From positions 62,001 through 126,000 of the forward strand of contig NZ_CAWNSW010000111.1 in assembly GCF_963877135.1 (NCBI RefSeq): a stretch of DNA of 64,000 nt, read 5' to 3'. The DNA comes from Stenomitos frigidus_A (lineage in GTDB: Bacteria; Cyanobacteriota; Cyanobacteriia; Leptolyngbyales; Leptolyngbyaceae). A model generated the notes under the pieces. The model ran no database searches. It was not told the origin of the DNA and worked only from the letters and a program-made list of their open reading frames with translations. Positions within the stretch are counted from its first letter, which is position 1; the number at the start of each line of letters is the position of its first letter. Made by a program: the position numbers and the translations under genes. Positions 9,356-18,019 of this stretch are shown here, piece by piece.

Positions 9356-9994
9356 CTGGGGGTGGCGATCGCCTTCGATGAATCAGTCGACGGGAACCGA
9401 GCGACAGACGCCTTGTTTCTATCGGCAAAGTTTCTGTACCTAAACTTGCCATTGCTGACTGAAAGAACTCGCAAAATGAGGGCCCGTGGCTCTCGTTGTC
9501 ACTACAGCGATTTAAGTAAACTGGTTGTCTAACAACCACGTATTCGGCCAGTGAAAAAATTTTGGTCAGTGAAGATTTCGGAACTCTAACAATTAAGAAA
9601 GATTGCTAATCGTTGCAGACACGTTAAAAAGCGTAGCCTTGAGAACACCAAAATTCTACATTCAATTGTTTCTTAGACCCTGATTGGCTAGTACTTGCAA
9701 GCGTTAGGCGAACCCATTGATGCATCATTTAAGCTTTACAAAACTTAAATGACACTGCCTCACGCCATTCGTTGAATTGCATTAGGCAATACTCAAAAGC
9801 CTTTCTAACAAGCGGTTTTGGAGAATAATTTCAGAGGGTAATCTCATTGACAAATATTCACAGACAGCGCCGACAAAGAAAAACGAATGTTAATACTATA
9901 AGAAGTAGGTAAAACCTGTAACTGGGTAAAAATTACCGAACATTCATTCTTTGGCTACGGATTTCTCCTGTAGTTTCTAGCAATTATTACCACT
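9356..9994. other. Gene-free region upstream of psbA
   Basis: About 640 bases with no gene. The part near psbA is AT-rich and should hold its light-regulated promoter and leader. An imperfect hairpin (GGCAAAGTTT with AAACTTGCC, about 9423-9449) may end the upstream transcript. A short inverted repeat, GGTAA-aaa-TTACC, sits at 9925-9937 in the expected leader. Confidence 0.6.
9870..9899 (+). promoter_or_regulatory. Candidate psbA promoter
   Basis: CCGACA at 9870-9875 and TACTAT at 9894-9899 with an 18-base spacer give a sigma-70-type promoter, each box with four of six consensus bases. Transcription would begin near 9906 and leave a leader of about 90 bases. An isolated TTGACA at 9847-9852 has no good -10 at the right distance. 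This is a weak call from pattern only. Confidence 0.35.
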
Positions 9995-11077
9995 ATGACG
10001 ACAACCATTCAAAGACGCGAAAGCGGCAGTGTATGGGATCGGTTTTGCAACTGGATCACCAGCACTGATAACCGCATTTATGTAGGCTGGTTCGGTGTCT
10101 TGATGATCCCGACTCTGCTGACCGCTACTATTGCGTTCATCATTGCCTTCATCGCTGCTCCTCCTGTAGACATCGATGGTATCCGTGAGCCCGTCGCTGG
10201 CTCCTTGATGTACGGCAACAACATCATCTCTGGTGCCGTTGTGCCTTCGTCTAATGCGATCGGTCTGCACCTGTATCCCATTTGGGAAGCTGCTTCCCTG
10301 GATGAGTGGCTCTACAACGGTGGTCCTTACCAGCTGGTTGTGTTCCACTTCCTGATTGGCATCTTCGCTTACATGGGACGCCAGTGGGAACTGTCCTACC
10401 GCCTCGGCATGCGCCCCTGGATCTGCGTGGCTTACTCTGCACCTTTGGCTGCAGCTACGTCAGTGCTGTTGATCTACCCCATCGGACAAGGTTCTTTCTC
10501 CGACGGTATGCCTCTTGGTATCTCAGGTACGTTTAACTTCATGTTCGTGTTCCAGGCTGAACACAACATTTTGATGCACCCCTTCCACATGTTAGGTGTG
10601 GCGGGTGTGTTTGGTGGTAGCTTGTTCTCCGCAATGCATGGTTCACTGGTGACGTCTTCACTGGTGCGTGAGACCAGCGAGAATGAATCGGCAAACGAAG
10701 GCTACAAGTTCGGTCAAGAAGAAGAAACCTACAACATCGTCGCAGCGCACGGCTACTTCGGTCGGTTGATCTTCCAATATGCCAGCTTCAACAACTCTCG
10801 CTCCTTGCACTTCTTCTTGGGTGCATGGCCAGTAGTGGGTATCTGGTTCACGGCTCTGGGTATCAGCACGATGGCGTTTAACCTGAATGGGTTTAACTTC
10901 AACCAGTCGATTTTGGATTCTCAAGGTCGCGTTGTAAACACCTGGGCAGACGTGCTGAACCGCGCCAACCTTGGTATGGAAGTGATGCACGAGCGCAACG
11001 CTCACAACTTCCCACTTGACCTCGCATCTGGCGAACCCACCCTCGTCTCGATGCAGGCTCCCGCGATCGACGGCTAA
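9995..11077 (+). CDS. psbA: Photosystem II D1 protein
   Basis: The 360-residue D1 reaction-centre protein in the thylakoid membrane; with D2 it binds P680, pheophytin, QB and the manganese cluster. All key residues are present: Tyr161 (YZ), His198 (P680), His215 and His272 (non-haem iron), Ser264 (QB site), and the cluster ligands Asp170, Glu189, His332, Glu333, His337 and Asp342. The mature end is Ala344, leaving a 16-residue tail for removal by CtpA. Residue 130 is Gln, the form usually linked to standard or low-light D1; the high-light form has Glu. Five membrane helices fit the family. Cyanobacteria usually carry several psbA copies; only this one is in the window. The start follows the MTTTIQRRES consensus. 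Confidence 0.99.
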   Translation: MTTTIQRRESGSVWDRFCNWITSTDNRIYVGWFGVLMIPTLLTATIAFIIAFIAAPPVDIDGIREPVAGSLMYGNNIISGAVVPSSNAIGLHLYPIWEAASLDEWLYNGGPYQLVVFHFLIGIFAYMGRQWELSYRLGMRPWICVAYSAPLAAATSVLLIYPIGQGSFSDGMPLGISGTFNFMFVFQAEHNILMHPFHMLGVAGVFGGSLFSAMHGSLVTSSLVRETSENESANEGYKFGQEEETYNIVAAHGYFGRLIFQYASFNNSRSLHFFLGAWPVVGIWFTALGISTMAFNLNGFNFNQSILDSQGRVVNTWADVLNRANLGMEVMHERNAHNFPLDLASGEPTLVSMQAPAIDG

Positions 11078-11096
11078 TCCACCAGTCTCTCGCTAA

Positions 11097-11130
11097 ACAA
11101 AAGCGCTCTCTTCTATGGGGGCGCTTTTGT
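11097..11130 (+). terminator. psbA terminator hairpin
   Basis: A perfect 10-bp stem, ACAAAAGCGC with GCGCTTTTGT, encloses a 14-base loop 20 bases after the psbA stop. The second arm contains the T-run, and AT-rich sequence follows. This is a convincing intrinsic terminator. Confidence 0.85.
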
Positions 11131-11233
11131 CTGTAAATAAAAAAGTTTTATAAAAGGTTGTTCTCACGGCAGCAAGTTCGATGAACTTTGCCAATAATGA
11201 AAGAAAGAATGGCATCAATGCTGGAGTGACACA

Positions 11234-11815
11234 ATGGCTACCTCAAAGCATCCGACCGATCGCTTCCGTTCGGCGACCGATTTCCCGAAAACGGTGGAGC
11301 ATCTTAGTTTGTCGGATGCCAGTCAGTTTTATGTCGAGATGCGAGACTGTCTGATTTTTACAAACCGAAGTCGATCGCAACTCATTCGTCGGAACGAAGA
11401 GCATAAGCAGACGATATCGACACTGCAGAATGATGCCGCCCGGTTAGAGCAGTTCATCCATCAGCTTGAGCAAGACAAACAAACATTAACTCAGAGCCAA
11501 CAGGACAACATTACGTCCTTGAAGCAGGAATTAGGCACGATGTCTTCCCATCTGGATCAAATTTCCCAGGCGTTTAAGGATGTTGAGGATATCGGTAGCC
11601 CGATGGGAGCAATGGCATTCCCTGGTCGCTTTAACCGCTTTTGGCGAGCGTTGAAAGCATTAATTACCTGGTGGCGAGAAGAAAATGATGATTTCAGCGC
11701 GGGTTCAGGAACCTTGCCTCCTTCGCCTACACCCTTAAACCCAGAGGATCGTCAGGAAAACCCGCAAATGTATTCTGATCCGGCTTCTGTTCAACGATCG
11801 CTGCGCGATTTATAA
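11234..11815 (+). CDS. Hypothetical coiled-coil protein
   Basis: A 193-residue protein with a long heptad-like coiled coil from about residue 48 to 115 (many Gln, Glu, Leu). A short amphipathic segment follows (FNRFWRALKALITWW) that could lie on a membrane, and the tail is rich in proline. No catalytic motif is seen and I do not recognise the family. One base separates it from the next gene, so the two are surely one transcription unit and may work together. Confidence 0.75.
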   Translation: MATSKHPTDRFRSATDFPKTVEHLSLSDASQFYVEMRDCLIFTNRSRSQLIRRNEEHKQTISTLQNDAARLEQFIHQLEQDKQTLTQSQQDNITSLKQELGTMSSHLDQISQAFKDVEDIGSPMGAMAFPGRFNRFWRALKALITWWREENDDFSAGSGTLPPSPTPLNPEDRQENPQMYSDPASVQRSLRDL

Positions 11816-11816
11816 C

Positions 11817-12212
11817 ATGGGCAAAAAACGCATTACTCAGTTATTGGATCAACTACAGACCAATCACCAGGCGGATCTTGTGAATGCCGCCCAAATTTTC
11901 ACAGTAGCGCAAGTTGCGGTTAATCAGCTTAACCAGCAAGCAGAGACAAACTCTAATGCCCTACCCGCCACCCGTTTTCAGCCTCCACCTGTCCTTGATC
12001 AAGCCGCACTGAAACAACGGTATGGTTCATTCAATGGGTGTCGAAAAGCGGCAAAGCAATTGGGCATCCAGTTTCATCACAATCCAACATGGGCGCAGTT
12101 AGTCGCTGCCTTTCGCTATTTTGACGCACTGCAAACCCTCGTTCAAGACTATACAACGGCTTTTCCAGATGCCAATCTGCATAATGTGACGGTAGCATTC
12201 AAGCTGAAGTAG
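11817..12212 (+). CDS. Hypothetical protein, partner of the coiled-coil gene
   Basis: A 131-residue protein with a basic start (MGKKRITQLLDQL), a helical first half and a soluble second half with the stretch RYGSFNGCRKAAKQLGI. That segment resembles a small helical nucleic-acid-binding motif, but the match is weak. It starts one base after the preceding stop, so translation is probably coupled. Function unknown. Confidence 0.7.
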   Translation: MGKKRITQLLDQLQTNHQADLVNAAQIFTVAQVAVNQLNQQAETNSNALPATRFQPPPVLDQAALKQRYGSFNGCRKAAKQLGIQFHHNPTWAQLVAAFRYFDALQTLVQDYTTAFPDANLHNVTVAFKLK

Positions 12213-12293
12213 AAAAGGCTTTAGAAGCAGCTAATTTGACTTTAGATAGCCGTTTTCAATTACGATCGATCTTCCGCTATCTTTTTGGACACT

Positions 12294-13382
12294 ATGGGCA
12301 ACACCTTCGGTCATCTCTTTCGCATTACCACCTTTGGCGAATCGCATGGCGGCGGCGTAGGTGTCGTCATTGATGGTTGCCCACCCAGACTGGAGATTTC
12401 GGTCGAAGAAATCCAGGCAGAGCTCAATCGTCGCCGACCGGGGCAGAGCAAGATTACAACGCCGCGCAATGAAGCGGATCAGTGCGAAATTCTCTCTGGC
12501 ATGATGGACGGCAAAACGACGGGCACGCCGATCGCCCTCCTCGTTCGCAACAAAGACCAGCGATCGCAAGACTACGACGAGATGGCAGTCAAGTATCGTC
12601 CGTCTCATGCGGATGCCACCTATGACGAAAAATATGGCATTCGCAGCTGGCAGGGTGGTGGACGATCGTCCGCGCGGGAGACCATTGGACGAGTGGCAGC
12701 AGGAGCGATCGCCAAAAAGATTCTCCATCAGGTCGCAGGCGTTGAAATCATCGGCTACGTCAAGCGCATCAAAGATCTAGAAGGCGTAGTTGATCCTGAA
12801 ACGGTGACGCTGGAGCAGGTTGAGAGCAACATTGTCCGCTGTCCTGATTCCAACGCTGCCGATCGCATGATTGACCTGATCGAGCAGGTGCGGAAGGAAG
12901 GAGACTCGATCGGAGGTGTGGTCGAATGTGTTGCCCGTCAAGTGCCCAAAAGCCTGGGCATGCCCGTTTTTGACAAGCTAGAGGCAGATCTAGCAAAAGG
13001 CGTAATGTCCCTTCCAGCCAGCAAAGGCTTTGAAATTGGCTCTGGTTTTGCGGGCACATTGCTCACAGGCAGTGAGCACAACGACGAGTTTTATACCGAT
13101 GAGAACGGCAACATTCGTACCGTCACCAATCGATCGGGCGGCGTACAGGGCGGCATCTCCAACGGCGAGAACATCATCATTCGCGTTGCCTTCAAGCCCA
13201 CTGCCACCATTCGCAAAGAACAGAACACAGTGACGAATGAAGGTGAAGCAGTCACGCTCGCTGCGAAAGGTCGTCATGATCCCTGCGTGTTGCCTCGTGC
13301 CGTGCCAATGGTCGAAGCAATGGTTGCGTTAGTGCTATGCGATCATCTGCTACGCCATCAAGGGCAATGTGGCGTATTGTAA
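12294..13382 (+). CDS. aroC: Chorismate synthase
   Basis: Catalyses the last shikimate step, EPSP to chorismate, with reduced FMN in the cytoplasm. The three family signatures are present: FGESHGGGVGVVIDG near the N-terminus, RPSHADATYDEKYGIR with SWQGGGRSSARET after it, and SGGVQGGISNGE in the C-terminal half. The 362-residue length is normal. The ATG at 12294 gives the usual MGNTFGHLFRITTFG start; a TTG nine bases upstream is less likely. The gene stands alone, 81 bases after the small-gene pair. Confidence 0.98.
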   Translation: MGNTFGHLFRITTFGESHGGGVGVVIDGCPPRLEISVEEIQAELNRRRPGQSKITTPRNEADQCEILSGMMDGKTTGTPIALLVRNKDQRSQDYDEMAVKYRPSHADATYDEKYGIRSWQGGGRSSARETIGRVAAGAIAKKILHQVAGVEIIGYVKRIKDLEGVVDPETVTLEQVESNIVRCPDSNAADRMIDLIEQVRKEGDSIGGVVECVARQVPKSLGMPVFDKLEADLAKGVMSLPASKGFEIGSGFAGTLLTGSEHNDEFYTDENGNIRTVTNRSGGVQGGISNGENIIIRVAFKPTATIRKEQNTVTNEGEAVTLAAKGRHDPCVLPRAVPMVEAMVALVLCDHLLRHQGQCGVL

Positions 13383-13453
13383 CAGTATTGCGTTAGATGG
13401 ATTGATAAGTTTGCAGGGTCGGCGCAGTTTACACAGGAGGTAGACTTTCAATA

Positions 13454-14638
13454 CTAATTCACTATCCATCCGCCATCTTCAAGTTGAACCCAAGTGGAAC
13501 CATCTGCATACCGTTCTGCACCAGTCAAACGAATTTTATCATTTACTTCTAAAGACCCGATCGTTGGAGATTTAATTCCCGGACTTGAACGAATGTAAAT
13601 CCGTTCTGCGGCATAAGCTGCTCCGCCTGAAATAGCTTGCGGTCCTGGGCAACCAACACCAATCCGTTTTCCATCTGGTAACGTTGCACCACAAATTCCT
13701 ACAAAAGGTAGCTCTGGCAAAGCTTGCGAAGATTGCTTCTCCGTAAGCTTTGCTGCTATCTGTAAAGCGTCATTCAGTTCAGGATCTAATTGAGCATCTT
13801 GCAAATTAGCTCCAGACAAATCAGCTCCTTGGAACTCTGCTTTTTCCAATTTTGTTCGTTCCAATTTTGCTCGCCTCAATTCGGTGTCTTTAAAGCTAGT
13901 TCCACGAAGGTCTGCTTCCTGAAGATTCACGTTGAAAAAGTGGGTCTTGGATAAATCTATATCTTTGAGAACTGCTTGACTTAAATCTGCTGTACTCAGG
14001 TCAACCTTAAGATCTCTCCGCTTAATGAGGTTGGCTTCTTTTAGAAAGCGAATCACCTGCCCTTTTCGTTGCCCATCACCCTTGAGTTGACGAAATACTG
14101 TCAGCGTTCTTGTCCGTGCGATGATACTGATTTCGTCCTCAGGTTGAGCGTTTCTTAGTGTGGGCATCAATCTTTCGATGTTGTCAATATAAGCATTGAA
14201 AGCCTTCTCTCGATCTTGGTCATCTGAGAGCTTTTGTTTCTCTCGATTTTGGTCGTCTGAGAGCTTTTGTTGATTTGAGCTTGCCCAGAATTGAAGCAAA
14301 AAGGCAGCTAATGCTAGTCCTAGAGGAACAACAACCAACTGCAATAAATCCCAGGCGGTTTTTCCTTGAAACCCTGTCCATGTAGGAAATCGTGGAGGAA
14401 GTGTTTTTTCGTATAAACCAAAGAGTCGGCGGTACTTTCCAATCGCAAGATTATTCTCTTTTGCTTTTTCGGCAAGCAGATACTCACGCTTAATTGGATC
14501 AGTCTCCAAATCAAGCGCTTTGAAACTTTCTCGCAGTTTAATCAAATCTTCTGATTCTTGAACCTGGGCATCAGTTGCTTGTTGCGAGAGTTGAGTGCCC
14601 GGTTCTACAGGTGGTTCTTCTAAAGATTCTTTTTTCAT
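13454..14638 (-). CDS. Membrane-anchored pentapeptide-repeat protein with SH3-like C-terminus
   Basis: A 394-residue protein. A charged N-terminal region precedes one membrane helix at about 95-117 (LLQLVVVPLGLALAAFLLQF). A charged helical stretch follows that contains an exact-type internal duplication (QKLSDDQNREK then QKLSDDQDREK). Residues 212-285 are pentapeptide repeats of the A(D/N)Lxx type, which form a right-handed beta-helix. The end (IYIRSSPGIKSPTIGSLE ... WVQLEDGGWIVN) looks like a bacterial SH3 domain. The role is not known; a membrane-linked scaffold is a guess. Confidence 0.85.
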   Translation of the reverse strand: MKKESLEEPPVEPGTQLSQQATDAQVQESEDLIKLRESFKALDLETDPIKREYLLAEKAKENNLAIGKYRRLFGLYEKTLPPRFPTWTGFQGKTAWDLLQLVVVPLGLALAAFLLQFWASSNQQKLSDDQNREKQKLSDDQDREKAFNAYIDNIERLMPTLRNAQPEDEISIIARTRTLTVFRQLKGDGQRKGQVIRFLKEANLIKRRDLKVDLSTADLSQAVLKDIDLSKTHFFNVNLQEADLRGTSFKDTELRRAKLERTKLEKAEFQGADLSGANLQDAQLDPELNDALQIAAKLTEKQSSQALPELPFVGICGATLPDGKRIGVGCPGPQAISGGAAYAAERIYIRSSPGIKSPTIGSLEVNDKIRLTGAERYADGSTWVQLEDGGWIVN

Positions 14639-14723
14639 CCCTCAAAATATTAATTACCTAATCTGTCATAACACGTTTTTTTACGGTTGCCAATTCACAC
14701 AATCAAAATAGTTAGATAAAATC

Positions 14724-16688
14724 GTGCCTAGCGATCGCAGCCTTCACCAATCCTCCGATACGTTAACCCACCAGCAAATTAGGGCACACTGGATACGACT
14801 CAGCCGTCGCTTCTGTTCTCGTTTTTCGGAGTGTTTGATGCCAATGCAGTCCACTCAATTAGGCTTGGAATCGAACAGTATAGAAACTGATCAAGCCACA
14901 CTGCTGCGGGTGTTTGTCGAACAAAGCCCTGCCTCGATCGCCATGTTCGATCGCAACATGCGTTACCTGGTCGCGAGCCGTCGTTGGCTGGAAGATTACG
15001 ATTTGGTCGATCGCGATGCGATTGGGCAGTCTCACTACGACCTTTTCCCCGATCTGCCGCTGCATTGGAAAGCCATTCATCAGCGGTGTTTGGCGGGCGC
15101 GATCGAGCGGTCTGAGGAAGAAGCCATCACCCATGCCGATAGCAGCATTGATTGGCTCAAGTGGGAAGTGCGCCCCTGGTACTACCCCACAGGCGCTCAG
15201 ACGGGCACAATCGGCGGCATCATGATTTTTGCTGATTTGATTACACAACAAAAGGAACGTGCACTGGCATTACAGCGCATTAATGCCGAACTCGAAGCCA
15301 GTATTAAAGCTCGCAATGCTGAACTGGAACTGACGGTTGAACAGTTGCAACAAGAAATTTGGGAGCGCCACGCTGCCCTGCGCGATCGCAGAGAAGCCGA
15401 AGCTCAACTGCAACAACAAGAGCAGTTGTTACGCAGCATTTATGACGGCGTTAGTTGCTCCATTTTTGTTGTCAATGTCCTGGAAAACGGTGAATTTCAC
15501 TACGCCAGCCATAACCATACATCCGAGCAGCTAACGGGGTATCCAAGCGCTGATGTGGCAGGTAAAACGGCAACTGAGCTGTTTGGTGTGGCTGAAGGGG
15601 TTGCCATTGATCAATTCCTCAGCCGTTGCGTTGGTGCCAGAACTGCCATTACAGAAGCCGAAACTCTAACCTTTGATGGCAAATCAACCTGGGTGATGAC
15701 GACACTGAACCCATTGATCAATGCAGAAGGGCGATTGCACCGCATTGTCGGCACGAGCTTCAACATTACGGATCTCAAGCAGGCAGAAGCCCAGCTCAAA
15801 CAACAAGCGGTGGACTTGGCACACGCCTTGCAAGAGCTAAAGCGCACCCAAACGCAAATGGTGCAAAGCGAGAAGATGTCAAGCTTGGGGCAACTGGTCG
15901 CTGGCGTAGCGCACGAAATCAATAACCCCGTCAATTTTATTTATGGCAACTTGCTGCACGCTAATAAGTACTTACAAGATTTACTGAGCTTGCTGGCGCT
16001 CTACCAACAGTACTATCCCAATCCTCACGCTGCCATTCAGTCTGAGATTGAAGCGATCGACCTGGAATTTTTGCTGGCAGATCTCCCCAAACTTCTGGTC
16101 TCCATGAAAGTGGGTGCCGATCGCATTCAAAAAATTGTGGCATCCCTGCGATCGTTCTCGCGGTTAGATGAAGCGGAAGTGAAAGGTGTTGATATCCATG
16201 AGGGCATCGACAGCACGCTGATGATTCTCCACAATCGGCTGAAGTCCAAGTCAGACTATCCTGCCATCCAGATTGTGAAGGACTACGGCACGCTGCCCAA
16301 AATTGAATGCTATGCGGGACAGCTCAATCAGGTGTTTATGAATATTCTCAGCAACGCGATCGATGCCCTCGATGAACAGAATCAGCAGCGCTCTTTAGCC
16401 GAGGTCAGCGCTCATCCGAGTGTCATTACGATTCAGACCAGGGTGGTCGGTGCAGATTTTGTCGCGATCCAGATCACTGATAATGGTCCTGGTATCCCCG
16501 ACGCATTGCAAACCCGTCTGTTTGAACCGTTCTTTACCACCAAGGCAGTGGGTAAAGGGACAGGCATGGGGATGTCCATTAGCCATCAAGTGATTACAGA
16601 ACGCCACAAGGGACGCCTAACGTGTCTTTCATCCTTTGGGCAGGGTGCAACGTTTGTGATCGAGATTCCCATGCGACAAACCACGTGA
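14724..16688 (+). CDS. Soluble PAS-PAS histidine kinase
   Basis: A 654-residue sensor kinase without membrane helices. Two PAS domains (about 55-175 and 235-355) are joined by a Glu/Gln-rich coiled coil, followed by a HisKA-type segment with phosphoacceptor His397 (GVAHEINNP) and an HATPase domain with N box (NQVFMNILSNAIDAL), G1 (DNGPGIP) and G2 (GKGTGMGMSIS). The first 38 residues from GTG 14724 may not be translated: ATG 14838 has a GGAG ribosome-binding site. No response regulator is adjacent. The kinase half is almost the same as that of the kinase at 18007-19767. Confidence 0.92.
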   Translation: MPSDRSLHQSSDTLTHQQIRAHWIRLSRRFCSRFSECLMPMQSTQLGLESNSIETDQATLLRVFVEQSPASIAMFDRNMRYLVASRRWLEDYDLVDRDAIGQSHYDLFPDLPLHWKAIHQRCLAGAIERSEEEAITHADSSIDWLKWEVRPWYYPTGAQTGTIGGIMIFADLITQQKERALALQRINAELEASIKARNAELELTVEQLQQEIWERHAALRDRREAEAQLQQQEQLLRSIYDGVSCSIFVVNVLENGEFHYASHNHTSEQLTGYPSADVAGKTATELFGVAEGVAIDQFLSRCVGARTAITEAETLTFDGKSTWVMTTLNPLINAEGRLHRIVGTSFNITDLKQAEAQLKQQAVDLAHALQELKRTQTQMVQSEKMSSLGQLVAGVAHEINNPVNFIYGNLLHANKYLQDLLSLLALYQQYYPNPHAAIQSEIEAIDLEFLLADLPKLLVSMKVGADRIQKIVASLRSFSRLDEAEVKGVDIHEGIDSTLMILHNRLKSKSDYPAIQIVKDYGTLPKIECYAGQLNQVFMNILSNAIDALDEQNQQRSLAEVSAHPSVITIQTRVVGADFVAIQITDNGPGIPDALQTRLFEPFFTTKAVGKGTGMGMSISHQVITERHKGRLTCLSSFGQGATFVIEIPMRQTT

Positions 16689-16954
16689 AACGGCTTAGGT
16701 GATTTCTGAGTTGCCCACGTTGCACTTCTCGGCACGCCCTCACCAGCGTTAGCCCATCGATGAATCAGGGAATACTGAAAGCGTCGCCTGTGGGTGCTAC
16801 TTGTTTCATGGACGACGTTGCTGGAACGCAGAATGCATCGTAACGAACGTTCAATTCCCAGACTCTTTTTCACTCCTAGCTCAACAACGCCTTGTGATAT
16901 CCGGCTTCAAGGGACGTTGTAAGGCAGGAATTGTCACATGCATTTGAGGTATAG

Positions 16955-18019
16955 ATGGCTATGAAGCAGGTAAAGATGCGCTGGTTAAACGCGTTGAGCA
17001 ACCGAGTCAGAAGTAAGAAGCAACGGTGGCGATCGATCACTGGCTTGTGCCTCATGGCCTTGATCATGAGCTTAATAGTTAATGCTTGTAGCCTGGGTCA
17101 AACACCGACACTGAAACCGCTGAAAATCGGCATTACGACCTGGCCCGGCTTTGATGTGGTGCTATACGCAAAAACTGCTGACCTCTTCAAAAAGCATGGC
17201 TTGGAGGTTGAACTGATTCGGTTTGAAAACCAGCAAGACTCTTCCCGCGCTGTCCTCCGGGGCGCACTGGATGCCGCCTTTGCGTCGCTTTGGGATGTTG
17301 TACAGGTCGATCCGGGCAACGACAAACCGGCGGTTGTCATGGTGACGAACATTTCGCACGGTGCCGATGGCATTGTTACGCAAGCTGGCATCAAAGCCGT
17401 TGAAGCACTGCGCGGCAAACGGGTCGGTGCCAAACTAGGTACCGTGAATCATTTGATTTTGTTAGAAGCATTGAAGCTGCATCACATCAAGCCAGCGGAG
17501 GTCAGAATCGAAGATGTTTCCAATGAATCTGCCGTTGAACTCATGGAGCAAGGCAAACTGGACGGAGCCGTTATCTGGGAGCCACTGTTGGGTGCGACAG
17601 CGAAAAAAATTAAAGGCAACATTGTCTACACTACCAAAGAAATTGACAGCCTTGTCATTGACACCCTGATGTCCCGATCGACTGCCGTCGCTGCCAAGAA
17701 AGCAGAACTCACCCAATTTATTTCTACCTGGCTGGATGTCATGCATGCGGTTGATGTCGAACCAAAAGCCGTTTTCGAGCAAGTTGGGAAGCAAATCAAT
17801 CAAAGTGGTGCGTCCTTTGGCAGCGACTATGCCGGACTCAAAAAAGGGGATATCTCTCTACAACAGCGCATGTTTCAGTCGCAAAGCAGACTCAAGCAAG
17901 CGATCGCCCAAATGTCGCAGCTTTTGAAGGATGACCCCCGCGCCGGACGCGCCCCGCGCGAGGATATTGAAATTGATGCTGCACCCGTTACCACTGCGAT
18001 CGAGGGATGGAAATCTTGA
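16955..18019 (+). CDS. ABC-type substrate-binding lipoprotein, NMT1/SsuA-like
   Basis: A 354-residue periplasmic binding protein. A basic N-region and hydrophobic core end in a lipobox (VNAC), so it should be a lipoprotein anchored on the outer face of the inner membrane. The mature part has the fold of the aliphatic sulfonate/nitrate/thiamine-precursor binding proteins (IGITTWPGFDVVLYAKTADLFKKHG...LDAAFASLWD). No ABC permease or ATPase is nearby; instead the gene overlaps the following histidine kinase by 13 bases. The likely role is to bind a small ligand and present it to that kinase. The ligand is unknown. Confidence 0.9.
   Translation: MAMKQVKMRWLNALSNRVRSKKQRWRSITGLCLMALIMSLIVNACSLGQTPTLKPLKIGITTWPGFDVVLYAKTADLFKKHGLEVELIRFENQQDSSRAVLRGALDAAFASLWDVVQVDPGNDKPAVVMVTNISHGADGIVTQAGIKAVEALRGKRVGAKLGTVNHLILLEALKLHHIKPAEVRIEDVSNESAVELMEQGKLDGAVIWEPLLGATAKKIKGNIVYTTKEIDSLVIDTLMSRSTAVAAKKAELTQFISTWLDVMHAVDVEPKAVFEQVGKQINQSGASFGSDYAGLKKGDISLQQRMFQSQSRLKQAIAQMSQLLKDDPRAGRAPREDIEIDAAPVTTAIEGWKS

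Noticed and set aside
9847..9852. TTGACA as the psbA -35 box
   Set aside because: There is no acceptable -10 sequence 15-19 bases downstream.
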